DNA from: JBJTUH01 sp044346175
Lineage (GTDB): Bacteria > Cyanobacteriota > Vampirovibrionia > Vampirovibrionales > JAJTHC01
Length of the DNA: 64,000 nt
NCBI GenBank assembly: GCA_044346175.1
Contig: JBIIZQ010000008.1
Coordinates: 1-64,000, forward strand
Reading direction: 5' to 3'
The notes beneath the pieces were generated by a model that saw nothing but the letters and a program-made list of their open reading frames with translations, was not told the DNA's origin and ran no database searches. This document shows, piece after piece, positions 44,929 through 54,406 of the stretch. Position numbers and translations under genes: made by a program. The stretch's first letter is position 1, and each line of letters begins with the position of its first letter.

Positions 44929-46287
44929 CTAACGACAGTCTATCGTTTCAGAACGTTCAGGACCAATACTTACCAGAACAATGGGGGTTTTAAGGAGCGT
45001 TTGTAAACGTTCAATGTAGCGTTGAGCCTCAATAGGCAAGGCTTCGATGGTGGTTTCTTTTCCTGTAATGGGGGTTTGCCAACCCGCCATGGTTTCATAC
45101 ACAGGCTTTAAACGTGCGAGCTGTTTTAAAGAGCTAGGAAAATGATGGAAGCGTTCCCCTGTTTCAATATCTTCATAGGCTACGGCAATATGCAGGGTTT
45201 TAATACCCGTTAACACATCAAGTTTGGTGAGACACACACCCGTTAAGCCATTGACCTGTACGCTAAAGCGTCCCATCACGGCATCAAACCATCCGCAACG
45301 ACGTTGGCGCCCAGTGGTGGTTCCAAATTCATGCCCTACACTGACCATGTGTTGTCCATCCGCATCAAACAGTTCTGTGGGGAAGGGACCTTCTCCTACT
45401 CGGGTGGTGTAGGCTTTCATGACCCCGTAGACGTGTTGAATTTTACTTGGTCCAATGCCTGAGCCTGTACACAGTCCACCTGAGGTGGCGTTTGAACTTG
45501 TGACAAAGGGATAAGTGCCATAGTCAATATCTAACAGTGTGCCTTGGGCTCCTTCAAAGACGACATGTTTCCCTGCGTCCACGGCTTCATTAAGTAAACT
45601 CACGGTTTCGCACACATAAGGTGCAAACCAGTCACGCCATGTTTGACACTGTGCAAACAAACTTTCAACGGTGTAGGTTACGCCTTGGGTCGCTTCTAAA
45701 TGGGCTAAGAGGGTTTGTTTAGAGGCTAAAATATCCGCTAGACGCTCTTTGAGGTCTTCATCCTGTTCAAATAAATCTACCATCCGCAAGCCATAACGTC
45801 CGACCTTATCCATGTAGGTAGGACCAATCCCACGCCCTGTGGTGCCGATTTTCTTTTCACCACTGGCGGCTTCTGCTTGGTGGTCAGCCGCTACGTGGAA
45901 GGGCAAGGTCAAGTGCGCTCGGTCGCTGATGCGTAAGTTATCCAAACGAATGTTTTGTTGCGTTAGGTTGTCAAGTTCTTTTTTAAGCATCTCAGGATGA
46001 ATTACAACCCCTGAGCCTATCACACAGAGTGTTTCAGGGTATAAAATCCCTGAGGGTACCAAATGAAACTTATACACCACGCCATGATGTTTCACGGTGT
46101 GTCCAGCGTTACACCCACCTTGGCAACGTACGACGACTTCTGCCGTTTCGGCGAACATGTCTGTCACTTTTGCCTTGCCCTCATCACCCCACTGGGCACC
46201 GACCACCATAGTGGTATGATACGGATGCACAGAAGGCGCCATCATGTGGGGTAAAGCAACAGGAGAGGAGGCTATACTGGAAGTCAT
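44929..46287 (-). CDS. purA: Adenylosuccinate synthetase
   Basis: PurA makes adenylosuccinate from IMP and aspartate using GTP. This 452-residue protein has the GDEGKAKVTD P-loop, QGGCNAGHTV, the GTTGRGIGPTYMDKVGRYGLR region, and FEGAQGTLLDIDYGTYPFVTSSNATSGG. It ends with the SIGPERSETI tail. The P-loop's usual GKGK is GKAK here, a small change outside the catalytic residues. It is a little longer than the family (about 430) through an N-terminal extension. 125 bases before valS, probably in its own unit or in the same one. Confidence 0.95.
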   Translation of the reverse strand: MTSSIASSPVALPHMMAPSVHPYHTTMVVGAQWGDEGKAKVTDMFAETAEVVVRCQGGCNAGHTVKHHGVVYKFHLVPSGILYPETLCVIGSGVVIHPEMLKKELDNLTQQNIRLDNLRISDRAHLTLPFHVAADHQAEAASGEKKIGTTGRGIGPTYMDKVGRYGLRMVDLFEQDEDLKERLADILASKQTLLAHLEATQGVTYTVESLFAQCQTWRDWFAPYVCETVSLLNEAVDAGKHVVFEGAQGTLLDIDYGTYPFVTSSNATSGGLCTGSGIGPSKIQHVYGVMKAYTTRVGEGPFPTELFDADGQHMVSVGHEFGTTTGRQRRCGWFDAVMGRFSVQVNGLTGVCLTKLDVLTGIKTLHIAVAYEDIETGERFHHFPSSLKQLARLKPVYETMAGWQTPITGKETTIEALPIEAQRYIERLQTLLKTPIVLVSIGPERSETIDCR

Positions 46288-46536
46288 AACAGAGCGGGTT
46301 CACTTTATAGTTTAGGCAAGGTGAGAGAACAACGGACGTATTTAAAAAACAAGGGTATTGATGCACCTACTGGCATAGGCATGAAAGCCCAGACACAAGT
46401 ATAAGCCATCTAAAAGGCTTTATAGAACGATGCCTTGTTGGAGGTTTGTACAAAACAACCTCAAACCTTACAAGTATACCACCAACACAAAATAGCATCA
46501 CATCTCATCTTGAAAAAGAGGGGGTTTTCTCATGGT

Positions 46537-47517
46537 TTAATGTGGCTTAGTACTGTTTTTTGGGAAGGGTGCAAACAAAGAAAACTCATAACAGAGAGGG
46601 TCTTCAGGACACCCTAGACGGAGGGTTTGTGTGAGTTCACATACACTTTGCCAGTCGTTACTTTTTCTTGAAAGTAGCCCATGAAAGCGTGCTTGTTTGG
46701 CGACGTGGGTATCGAGCGGCATGCGGAGGTGCTTGGCTTCCAAGCCAGTATGCTCAGGAAGCCAGAGTCCTAAATCAACGACCCCTGTGCGTACCATCCA
46801 GCGTAAAAATAAGCAAAGCCGTTTTCGGGTACTGTGTGCTGATGGTGGATGGAGTAAATAGCGTTGTCCGTAAGTGCTTGGGGGATGATGTGCCACAATC
46901 AAGCGTACCCAAGTGTCGAGTATTTGCGTGAAAAAAGCGTCTTCCTCAAAAGCCGTGGAAGCTTCCGTAAGTGTTATACCATGCTCAATCATAGCCTTTT
47001 GCCATAGCGCCACGAGTGTACTGGTTTTTTGGGAGGGGTGTGGGTCGGGTAACTTTGCCATGAGTTCAAGCCACCAGAGGGTGTCTTCCGTGGTTTGAAA
47101 TCGGTAGCCAAGACCTGAGGTATGATGTTGATGGTGGGTGATGAGCCTGCTAAAAAAGGTTTGGGGAGACGCTTGTAAATAGGGGTGTGGGCTATGCTGT
47201 GACGGCTTTTCCAGATAAAGCTTGTCAGGAAAAAGCACATGCCATAGGTGCTTAATCAATAATTGACGGTTTCCATACGCCATCATGGCAGCACTTAGGG
47301 CGACTCTTTCCGTCAGGCATTGACTATGCCGATGCGTAGGGTGTTGACTTACAGGCACTTGATGATAAATGGCGTAGGGGAGTGCAATGGGGTCGGAGGG
47401 GATAAACGCTGGCACTTCATAGGTTTGTGCTTGAACTCGAAGGGCTTCAAGGACGTGTTGTAACGACCTGAGGCTTGTATCTGTTGGCTGAGAAAGAGAG
47501 GAAAGAGAGGTAGACAT
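46537..47517 (-). CDS. TIGR02757 (DUF2400) family protein
   Basis: This protein of about 326 residues matches the TIGR02757/DUF2400 family. Landmarks are FIPSDPIALPYA, the helical core with ALSAAMMAYGNR, then LCLFLRWMVRTGVVDLGLW, and MPLDTHVAKQARFHGLLSRK. The end LGCPEDPLCYEFSLFAPFP is the family tail. The family resembles helix-hairpin-helix DNA glycosylases in fold but has no proven enzyme function. Start: the ATG at 47517 is preferred; an ATG at 47586 would add 23 residues that read like noncoding sequence. Confidence 0.8.
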   Translation of the reverse strand: MSTSLSSLSQPTDTSLRSLQHVLEALRVQAQTYEVPAFIPSDPIALPYAIYHQVPVSQHPTHRHSQCLTERVALSAAMMAYGNRQLLIKHLWHVLFPDKLYLEKPSQHSPHPYLQASPQTFFSRLITHHQHHTSGLGYRFQTTEDTLWWLELMAKLPDPHPSQKTSTLVALWQKAMIEHGITLTEASTAFEEDAFFTQILDTWVRLIVAHHPPSTYGQRYLLHPPSAHSTRKRLCLFLRWMVRTGVVDLGLWLPEHTGLEAKHLRMPLDTHVAKQARFHGLLSRKSNDWQSVCELTQTLRLGCPEDPLCYEFSLFAPFPKNSTKPH

Positions 47518-47794
47518 CTTGGGTGCTGTATGAATGATTGATATAAAAATCGAAAAAATAGCCTTTTTTAAAAGAACCTCACACATCGCTTATCGATGAT
47601 TTACAAATCATACCTGAGACATGAACCCAAGGGGTTGTTTCTATGCCGTTGCGTCCTGATGTTTTAACAACCCACTTGAAGAATTCTCATGCAACAAAAT
47701 AAGATGTGAGGAAGCATGCTTATGTTCCAGTTATAATAAAAGTTAGGATTCCTTATGCTTTTTAGTGTTCCCCTTTTATCTGGAATAGCACGCC

Positions 47795-48412
47795 ATGAAT
47801 ACCTTCACCCCCGACCTTTCCACTCTCTACACGCAAGTACCCCCCCAAGTATCTCCCTATGTAGCGTTACCCCTCCGTGAGCGTGAGGCGTTGGCCGCTA
47901 CCCTACGTGCTTGTATTCTTGACGTGCCAGACTTCCCTAAAGAAGGCATTATCTTTAAAGACCTCATGCCTTTGCTTGCCAATGTTGAGGTGTTTGCGAG
48001 TATCATTGCAACATGGCGAGAGGCTTTACAACCTTTAGGCGTGACCCATATTGTAGGGATGGAGTCGAGAGGGTTTTTATTTGGTGTACCCCTTGCCCAT
48101 GCCCTCGGAGTAGGCTTTGTACCCGTGCGTAAGCCTGGTAAACTCCCTCGTGCCACCTATCAGCACGCCTATGATTTAGAGTACGGACAAGACACCCTTG
48201 AAATCCAACAAGATGCCCTCAACGCACAAAGTCGTGTGGTGGTGGTGGATGATTTACTTGCCACAGGCGGCACGGCGGGTGCAACCCATGCCTTAATTCA
48301 ACGTACAGGGGCTACCTCTTTGGGGTCGTTGTTTGTGGTGGCATTGTCCTTTTTAGAGGGTGAAGCCAAACTCAAGCACACGGGTTTTGTGGATGCCCTT
48401 GTGGTGTACTAG
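47795..48412 (+). CDS. apt: Adenine phosphoribosyltransferase
   Basis: This purine salvage enzyme converts adenine and PRPP to AMP. The 205-residue protein has FPKEGIIFKDLMPLLAN, GMESRGFLFGVPLA, RKPGKLPRAT, and the PRPP-binding loop VVVVDDLLATGGTAGAT (about 148-164). It is about 30 residues longer than usual because of an N-terminal extension before the conserved core. It is the only plus-strand gene in this housekeeping stretch and is followed by a terminator at 48435. Confidence 0.93.
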   Translation: MNTFTPDLSTLYTQVPPQVSPYVALPLREREALAATLRACILDVPDFPKEGIIFKDLMPLLANVEVFASIIATWREALQPLGVTHIVGMESRGFLFGVPLAHALGVGFVPVRKPGKLPRATYQHAYDLEYGQDTLEIQQDALNAQSRVVVVDDLLATGGTAGATHALIQRTGATSLGSLFVVALSFLEGEAKLKHTGFVDALVVY

Positions 48413-48434
48413 GGGCTGTTTGCAAAAAGTAGAG

Positions 48435-48485
48435 ACCTCCCTGTTGTTGGAGGTGTTGTTTTTCGGGAGGGTTTGTAACCCTCCC
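48435..48485 (+). terminator. Terminator region after apt
   Basis: ACCTCC-CTGTTGTT-GGAGGT (48435-48454) is followed by GTTGTTTTT. A second perfect 7-bp hairpin, GGGAGGG/CCCTCCC (48465-48471 with 48479-48485), follows. The first is a typical terminator for apt; the second may serve transcription from the opposite side. Confidence 0.75.
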
Positions 48486-48521
48486 CTGTATTACGTTTCG
48501 GGATGAGGTGTGTGGGTGAAC

Positions 48522-48749
48522 CTATCGTTTACTTCTTTGGTAAGCCCCTTCAATGAGCCAAGTCGTGGTGGTGGGGGCTGTGGCTTCAGGGGTGGTCTCG
48601 ATAGCCACAATGGCATACCGTATGAGCTTTTCTGCTTGAAGTACGTTCATTAAGTGTGCTTCAAGGGCATCGCTGAACCCTTTTTCTCCGAGCGGATAAG
48701 GGAGGGTTTCAGGTGACAAACGATGTTGGAAAGTGATAATCTGCATCAT
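48522..48749 (-). CDS. Small unknown protein downstream of trpC
   Basis: A 75-residue protein starting with two ATGs, AAAGG 4 bases before. It begins 16 bases after the trpC stop, so it is in the trp operon. Composition is Ala/Thr/Leu-rich with TTTTWLIEGAYQ near the end; no family recognised. The open frame continues upstream into trpC, but that part is trpC read in another frame. Confidence 0.55.
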   Translation of the reverse strand: MMQIITFQHRLSPETLPYPLGEKGFSDALEAHLMNVLQAEKLIRYAIVAIETTPEATAPTTTTWLIEGAYQRSKR

Positions 48750-48765
48750 TATACCTTTGAAATCC

Positions 48766-49590
48766 TTAAACCGTATGCAGGGTTTGGAAAGCATCACTGG
48801 CCCATGCTTTCCAAGAGGCAAGCCGTTCTCGTGCTTCTTCAGGCGGTGTTTGCATGAGGCTTGACCCCACCAAGAAACGTTGTGCATAAGGGTAAATGCT
48901 CTGAATATCTGCCAATGTTTTAATGCCACTGGCGGCAATGATGGCTATGTGTGAGGGTATTAGTGCATGGAGCCTTTGGGTGGTGGTGAGGTCAATGGTG
49001 AAGTCATCAAAGTTACGATGGTTTACCAGAAGCACTTCAGGGTCAAGATGCTTTAGCACACGGGCTACTTCCTCTTCATTCTGAACCTCAATGACAGGGG
49101 TCATCCCGAGAGACACCCCGAGGGTATAGAGGTCTACAAGTGCTTGGGTATCAGGGAGTGCTTTGGCGACGAGTAAAAACGCATCAGCCCACGCCCAACG
49201 TGCTTGGTACACTTGGTATTCTGAAATAACAAAGTCTTTATATAGGGTAGGATGGGGTGTAAGCTGTGTAATGTGCTTCAAAAGGGCAGGCCCCCCGCCA
49301 AAGTGCTTTTTATCGGCTAATACTGAAATACAGGAAGCCGCCGCATGGTAGGTTTCTAGTAAGGTGAGGATGTCTAATTGTGGGACGAGCTTACCTGCCG
49401 TAGGAGAAGCGGGCTTAATTTCACAAATGAGGTGAAGCGGGTCGTTCTGCAAAAGCCGATTTAAAAAAACAGGGGCATGGAGCTTTACAACCTCATCTCG
49501 TAATTGTGCTAGAGGACGAATGCGTGCTTGAGTGTCGGTTTCTTCTTGTTTATCTGCAAGGAGATTGGCAAGGGATAGGGTAGCAAACAT
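48766..49590 (-). CDS. trpC: Indole-3-glycerol-phosphate synthase
   Basis: TrpC closes the indole ring in tryptophan synthesis. This 274-residue TIM barrel has the family's ICEIKPASPTAGKL, ISVLADKKHFGGG, and LYKDFVISEYQVYQARWAWADAFLL (core LYKDFVISEYQVYQ). It then has VLLVNHRNFDDFTID, AASGIKTLADI and FLVGSSLM. One change from the usual text is NHRN where many have NNRN. It follows trpD by 51 bases on the minus strand, with a small gene after it. Confidence 0.94.
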   Translation of the reverse strand: MFATLSLANLLADKQEETDTQARIRPLAQLRDEVVKLHAPVFLNRLLQNDPLHLICEIKPASPTAGKLVPQLDILTLLETYHAAASCISVLADKKHFGGGPALLKHITQLTPHPTLYKDFVISEYQVYQARWAWADAFLLVAKALPDTQALVDLYTLGVSLGMTPVIEVQNEEEVARVLKHLDPEVLLVNHRNFDDFTIDLTTTQRLHALIPSHIAIIAASGIKTLADIQSIYPYAQRFLVGSSLMQTPPEEARERLASWKAWASDAFQTLHTV

Positions 49591-49641
49591 AGAAACCTCT
49601 CTTTTTTACGGCACAGTGTGAGGACAAGACCACAGAAAAGC

Positions 49642-50823
49642 CTAATCAGTCAAAGCCAAAAACTGGGGTTTCAAAACATCCTCATACCAAGCGTAGGCGT
49701 TGCCTGACATGACCTGATGACGACACTGTTCTTGAGCCTCTTCTAAAGTATTAGCCTTTCCACTATGCCACAAACAACCTGTAACGTTCAACCATACAGT
49801 GTTTTGCCACCCTGTATAGGTGGTATTTGACGTACCTTGTAAGCAGGCGTAAAAAGCTTTCAGTTTTGCATCAAGGGTTAATAGAGGAGGCAGTAAAGCT
49901 GGTGAGCCTTGATGTTGTAAGGACTGTGTGTACGCTTTCCAAGTATCTTGACCTGTAGTCTGACCCAAAGGCGTTTCACCAAAGGCAAGCGTGTGGCACT
50001 CCCCTTCAGGAGAAGCCTCATCCAAGTAAGCTGGGAACGCTACGGCGGAAGCTGGGTTTAAAGTTGTGGTGTGCCAAGCCCAACGCTGGCAGATAGGATG
50101 ATGGGAAGTGGGGTGAGAGGTAAGCATTTCCGCAAGCCCTTTCAGCATAGAAGCCATGGCGGGTTGTGCCACGCCATGCCAGTGATATTGAGGGTTCATG
50201 GGGTTTAGCATAGGCCCTAAGGCATTGAATACGGTGGGTTTGCCAAAAGCTTTACGCCAGCCTTGTAAAAGGGCAAGTTGTGGGTATACCATGGGGGCAA
50301 ACAGGAACCACAGGTTGCTACTTTGAAAAAGGCGATGTTGTGCTTCGAGTGAAACGTGTGGAGGAAGGGCAAGCCCAAGGGTTTCCAGAAAGTCAAAGCT
50401 ACCCATGCTTGAAGCCTTGGCACTGAGTGCTTTATTCCCAAACTTTACGACAGGCACGCCCATACTGGCAAGGAGAATCGCTACTGTGGTGGAGACATTC
50501 AACCGACCTTCAAAGCCCGTGCCTCCTGTGCCGCAACAGTCTAACACGGGGGCTATGAGGGCATCCTCTTCACAGATAGACCCCCACGAGGCCTCCCAGT
50601 GTGTTGTGCGTGTATGGGCTAAGCGGCGCCATAAGGCATGGAGTAAGGCAACCGACCCCCCATAGGGTAGACGGAGGGCTTCTAAACAGGCAAACCCCTC
50701 AGCTTGATGGGACGCATCCGTCACAACCAACTCCCCTGAAAGCATACGACACAGCGTTGTGTAACAGGCGTATGCGGTTTCAGGTAGTAGCGGATGGGTT
50801 GATGTATCCTTAAAACGTGACAT
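49642..50823 (-). CDS. trpD: Anthranilate phosphoribosyltransferase
   Basis: TrpD joins anthranilate to PRPP. This 393-residue protein has the glycine-rich CCGTGGTGFEGRLNVSTTVA motif, then KFGNKALSAKASSMGSFDFLETLG, where KHGNRSVSSKSGSAD is typical. AFGKPTVFNALGPMLNP follows. At 393 residues it is longer than the usual 340. The KFGNKA change leaves the PRPP-site lysine and glycine. In the order ychF-trpD-trpC-small gene; trpE, trpG, trpF, trpB and trpA are elsewhere. Confidence 0.9.
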   Translation of the reverse strand: MSRFKDTSTHPLLPETAYACYTTLCRMLSGELVVTDASHQAEGFACLEALRLPYGGSVALLHALWRRLAHTRTTHWEASWGSICEEDALIAPVLDCCGTGGTGFEGRLNVSTTVAILLASMGVPVVKFGNKALSAKASSMGSFDFLETLGLALPPHVSLEAQHRLFQSSNLWFLFAPMVYPQLALLQGWRKAFGKPTVFNALGPMLNPMNPQYHWHGVAQPAMASMLKGLAEMLTSHPTSHHPICQRWAWHTTTLNPASAVAFPAYLDEASPEGECHTLAFGETPLGQTTGQDTWKAYTQSLQHQGSPALLPPLLTLDAKLKAFYACLQGTSNTTYTGWQNTVWLNVTGCLWHSGKANTLEEAQEQCRHQVMSGNAYAWYEDVLKPQFLALTD

Positions 50824-50840
50824 CGCAGTGTGGTGATTGA

Positions 50841-51953
50841 TTAAACATTAAACCTAAAGTGGACTACGTCACCATCCTGCATCAGATACCCTTTGCCCTC
50901 TTGGCGGAGGAGTCCTTTTTCCTTGGCAGTTTTTTCGCCTTGGCATGTGACATAATCGTCATACCCAATGACCTCGGCACAAATAAACCCACGCTCAAAG
51001 TCGGAGTGAATCACGCCTGCACACTGAGGGGCGGTAAACCCTTTCAGGAAAGGCCAAGCACGGACTTCTTTCTCGCCCGCCGTGAAGTACGTCCATAAGC
51101 CAAGAAGGTCATACGTGGCACGAATCAGCTTATCCACCCCACCACTGGCAATGCCTAAACTGTCAAGATAGTCTTGACGTTCAGCTTCATCTTCAAGTTG
51201 CATCAGTTCAGCCTCAAGCTGTGCAGATACCGCCACCACAGGACGACCCTCTTCATTGGCACGAGCCACCAGTGCGGCGTAATGCGGATTGCTCATGGGG
51301 TTGGCAAGTTCTTCTTCTGTAACGTTGCCAGCATACACCACGGGTTTACTGCTCAGGAGTTGGCTTTGTTTGAGTATCTTTTGGGTGTCTTCGCCGTATT
51401 GTGCCAAGTTAAGGGTTTCACCATTTTGTAGAATGGGTAAAATCTCTTGATATACGGAAAGTTCAGCTTGGGCTTCTTTGTCTTGACTCTTGGCACGTTT
51501 GCCAAGGTTTTGAATCCGTTTTTCTAAACTGCTAACATCCGCCATACACAGTTCAAGATGAATCGTGTCGATGTCTCGGGCGGGGTTGACGGAGCCGTCC
51601 ACATGATGAATGTTTTCATCTTCAAAACAACGCACCACCTGTACAATCAGGTCAACCTCACGGATGTGGGCAAGAAACTGGTTGCCGAGACCTTCGCCTT
51701 GGCTTGCTCCTCGCACCAAGCCCGCAATGTCTACAAACTCAAAAATGGCAGGAATAACCGTTTGCGTTTTGGCGAGCGGTTGTAACACCTTGAGTCGAGG
51801 GTCTGGCACTTTCACTACGCCTGTGTTGGGTTCAATGGTACAGAAAGGATAGTTGGCACTTTCGGCGGCGTGTGAGGCAGTGAGTGCATTGAATAACGTG
51901 GATTTACCGACGTTGGGTAAGCCAACTACACCAGCTTGAAGCATCATCATCAT
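50841..51953 (-). CDS. ychF: Ribosome-binding GTPase/ATPase YchF (Obg-like)
   Basis: YchF binds ribosomes and hydrolyses ATP. The protein has the P-loop GLPNVGKSTLFNALT, FVDIAGLVRGASQGEGLGNQFL (reduced here to IAGLVRGASQGEGLGNQF), the NVTEEEL region, and the C-terminal TGS-like domain with FTAGEKEVRAW, HSDFERGFICAEVI and GYLMQDGDVVHFRFNV. Four ATGs in a row open the gene at 51953; a further ATG lies at 51980, and the conserved region begins directly after the four. No strong ribosome site is seen. First gene of the ychF-trpDC run. Confidence 0.95.
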   Translation of the reverse strand: MMMMLQAGVVGLPNVGKSTLFNALTASHAAESANYPFCTIEPNTGVVKVPDPRLKVLQPLAKTQTVIPAIFEFVDIAGLVRGASQGEGLGNQFLAHIREVDLIVQVVRCFEDENIHHVDGSVNPARDIDTIHLELCMADVSSLEKRIQNLGKRAKSQDKEAQAELSVYQEILPILQNGETLNLAQYGEDTQKILKQSQLLSSKPVVYAGNVTEEELANPMSNPHYAALVARANEEGRPVVAVSAQLEAELMQLEDEAERQDYLDSLGIASGGVDKLIRATYDLLGLWTYFTAGEKEVRAWPFLKGFTAPQCAGVIHSDFERGFICAEVIGYDDYVTCQGEKTAKEKGLLRQEGKGYLMQDGDVVHFRFNV

Positions 51954-52220
51954 AAAAGGGGGTTCTCTGTGGGGTATCAAATAGAAGGTGACGAGTGGGG
52001 AGGGTGCGTATACCAGTGGTTAAGTATGCACTGCACCGAACATTAGCCATATGCCACTATTCTAACGCAAAGATAATTTCTGTTCTAATCCCGAGGATGA
52101 CTGCTAAATATTATGACTATGTTAGAACTTTTGTTAATGGCTTAGTTTATAATAATATAACATTAAAATTATTTCTTCCATGTTCATGATTTATTATAAT
52201 AAAAACAAAGGTGTTAACAC
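51954..52220 (+). promoter_or_regulatory. AT-rich divergent region before the ATPase-TOPRIM gene
   Basis: The 267 bases become strongly AT-rich from about 52060. Two TATAAT boxes occur (52148-52153 and 52195-52200), with only poor -35 boxes at the correct distance. AAAGG at 52207-52211 is a good ribosome site for the ATG at 52221. Confidence 0.4.
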
Positions 52221-54359
52221 ATGCTCATTGGCTTGGCTTTAAGAAATTACAAAACCTACCAAAATATTAACTTCATACCTGTTGTATCTCAGTTAGATAC
52301 ATCTTTCACTGCATATGTTGGTGCAAATGGCATTGGTAAAAGCTCAATTTTGGAAGCGTTAGATAGCTACTTCAATGATAGACCTTGGAATATTAACAGA
52401 GCATGGCATAAGAGTTCAAAGAAAGATGTAATCCCTTTCATTGCCCCTTTATTGTTGATAAATAAGGAAGACCCTCTTTTTGATTTTAACGATAATGAGA
52501 AGAAATTTTTAGATGCTTTGAGTGATATTTTGTGGAATCGTGATGCTCATCATTCATGGAATGATTTTATAGCATATGTAAAAAAAATAAAAGAGAGCGT
52601 TTGTAAAGAAAATAAAAAAATTGAAGATTATTGGTTACTTATGATACCCATCTCAAGAAATGCAAATGGATCTATCGATGTAGATTTTTTTAACACTGCC
52701 AAAGATATACACCAGGGATTAGAGAACACCGCCAAAGATATAGACCAGGGATTAGAAGAGGGCATCGAAAAATCCGATTCGAAATTTGATTTTGATAGTA
52801 ATAGTAAGAGTAAGAGTGTTTTGAAGAAACTCAAAGAAAAAGTTCATTACATCTATCTTCCCGTTGAAGCGGATGAGAAGGAGCTTACTCAACTTACAAC
52901 GGTGGGTATTCAAAAACTTATTAAAACTGATTTGCCTACTAAAATAAAAAAGCTTTTGGATGAGAAAAAATTTGACAAGCAAAGTATTTTAGACCTTGTA
53001 AACCGAGATATTGCTAGTTTTATGGATAGTATTAAAGAAAACTTGAGTGATGGTTATACATATTCTGCTGGAAAAGGAAAGCCTAGCAAATTAACATCGA
53101 GTAAGCTAGTAGATACTATCATTGAAAAATCACTTCTTTCTAATCCGATACGTTATGAAAAAAAGTTAAAAAATGGCGAGGACACATCACTTGAATTTGA
53201 ACAAATGAGTGCAGGAGAAAAAAGAAAAGCACTTATAGAAGTTTATTCATCTCTTTTGGCTATGCCTGTTGACCAAGAATCTCAGTCTAACTCTAAAATC
53301 ATTATTGGTATTGATGAACCAGAAGCTTCTTTACATATGAGTGCTTGTTATTCGCAATTTGAAAAGCTCTTTCAGATGTCTAAGGATGCTCAAATACTTT
53401 TAACAACTCATTGGTATGGATTTCTACCTGTTATTCAAAAAGGTCAGGTACATTTTTTGTCTAAAAAAGATACTGCTGAAGAGGGAACAAAGTTTAAATC
53501 AGTTATGGCTTTTCATACACACTCTTTAGAGAGTTTTGCAGAAAGTATTAGACAAATAAATGGTAAAGAAGTATTTGAGTATAGCTTGAAAAGCTATACT
53601 GATTTACGGCAATCTATTTTATGTTCACTTTTAGAAGAGGAGGGTAAGTATTACAACTGGGTGATATGTGAGGGGACAAGTGATAAAATATACTTGGATA
53701 CTTTTTTTGAGGCTATGTTTCCAAAAAATAATGTAAAAGTTCTGCCTGTTGGAGGTATAGATAATGTTTTGAAAAAAATGTATACTCCATTGTGTTATGA
53801 AATAAAATTAAATAAAGACCATCCTGATTTAAAAGGCAAAGTATTTTGTCTTGTTGATACTGATGAGAATGCTTCGTCAACGTCTGAAAATAGCCCACAG
53901 GCTTTTCAGTCTAAAAATATTTTTATGAAAAAAATATTTGTTACCTCAGACCAAAATTCAGATGCCATTGTTAAATTGGAGGATATTTTCAAACCATTAA
54001 ATGGTGTCACGGTGATAGAGGATGCATTGAATCCACAGGTGTTTATTAAAACAATTGAAGCAATGGACGAATTTAAAGATTTTGTGCCAAAATTCAAAGA
54101 CAAAGACAATGACTTAAATAAGGATGCTCAAGCATCTAGGCATGCTTTTAACTTAAGACCTGCCGATTATAAATTGTTTAAAGATATCCTGTTCGATAAA
54201 ACTAACGATTCAATTAAAGTAAAGTTTGCGAAAAAATACTGTGAAATTGCTAAAGAGTGTACAGACACGCCTTGGCCTGATTGGATGAATCAAATAGCTG
54301 GTGCAAATTTTTTAAACTTAAACTCAAGCTCAAAACTCAAAGAACCATCTCCTGTATAA
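52221..54359 (+). CDS. ATPase-TOPRIM protein (OLD/PARIS-like), probable defence gene
   Basis: A 712-residue protein with an SMC/ABC-type ATPase and a C-terminal TOPRIM-like domain. Walker A is GANGIGKS (34-41), the ABC-type signature is MSAGEKRK (329-336), Walker B is IIGIDEPE (361-368), and the histidine is TTH (395-397). The TOPRIM part has CEGTSD (Glu484) and LVDTD (Asp546, Asp548). OLD nucleases and the PARIS pair AriA/AriB (sometimes fused) share this plan and act against phage. A 33-bp duplication at 52692-52757 repeats 11 residues. It is markedly more AT-rich than all neighbours and sits alone between ychF and a PepSY-like gene, so horizontal gain is likely. Its subtype is uncertain. 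Confidence 0.85.
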   Translation: MLIGLALRNYKTYQNINFIPVVSQLDTSFTAYVGANGIGKSSILEALDSYFNDRPWNINRAWHKSSKKDVIPFIAPLLLINKEDPLFDFNDNEKKFLDALSDILWNRDAHHSWNDFIAYVKKIKESVCKENKKIEDYWLLMIPISRNANGSIDVDFFNTAKDIHQGLENTAKDIDQGLEEGIEKSDSKFDFDSNSKSKSVLKKLKEKVHYIYLPVEADEKELTQLTTVGIQKLIKTDLPTKIKKLLDEKKFDKQSILDLVNRDIASFMDSIKENLSDGYTYSAGKGKPSKLTSSKLVDTIIEKSLLSNPIRYEKKLKNGEDTSLEFEQMSAGEKRKALIEVYSSLLAMPVDQESQSNSKIIIGIDEPEASLHMSACYSQFEKLFQMSKDAQILLTTHWYGFLPVIQKGQVHFLSKKDTAEEGTKFKSVMAFHTHSLESFAESIRQINGKEVFEYSLKSYTDLRQSILCSLLEEEGKYYNWVICEGTSDKIYLDTFFEAMFPKNNVKVLPVGGIDNVLKKMYTPLCYEIKLNKDHPDLKGKVFCLVDTDENASSTSENSPQAFQSKNIFMKKIFVTSDQNSDAIVKLEDIFKPLNGVTVIEDALNPQVFIKTIEAMDEFKDFVPKFKDKDNDLNKDAQASRHAFNLRPADYKLFKDILFDKTNDSIKVKFAKKYCEIAKECTDTPWPDWMNQIAGANFLNLNSSSKLKEPSPV
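52692..52757 (+). repeat. 33-bp in-frame duplication inside the ATPase-TOPRIM gene
   Basis: 52692-52724 and 52725-52757 encode NTAKDIHQGLE and NTAKDIDQGLE with a few base differences (GCC AAA versus GCC AAA; CAC versus GAC). It lies in the linker between Walker A and the signature motif. Confidence 0.9.
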
Positions 54360-54406
54360 GTGTATTTGTTTGTTTAAACAAGTAAAGTAAAAATGAGGTA
54401 TCAATC

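Noticed and set aside
46400..46465. Terminator after purA or the TIGR02757 gene
   Set aside because: Small imperfect stems (TAAGCC/GGCTTTA and GAGGTT/AACCTC) without a T-run in the expected direction.
54370..54381. Palindrome TTGTTTAAACAA after the ATPase-TOPRIM gene as attachment site
   Set aside because: The palindrome is present but no second copy flanks the gene on the other side, so an insertion site cannot be supported.
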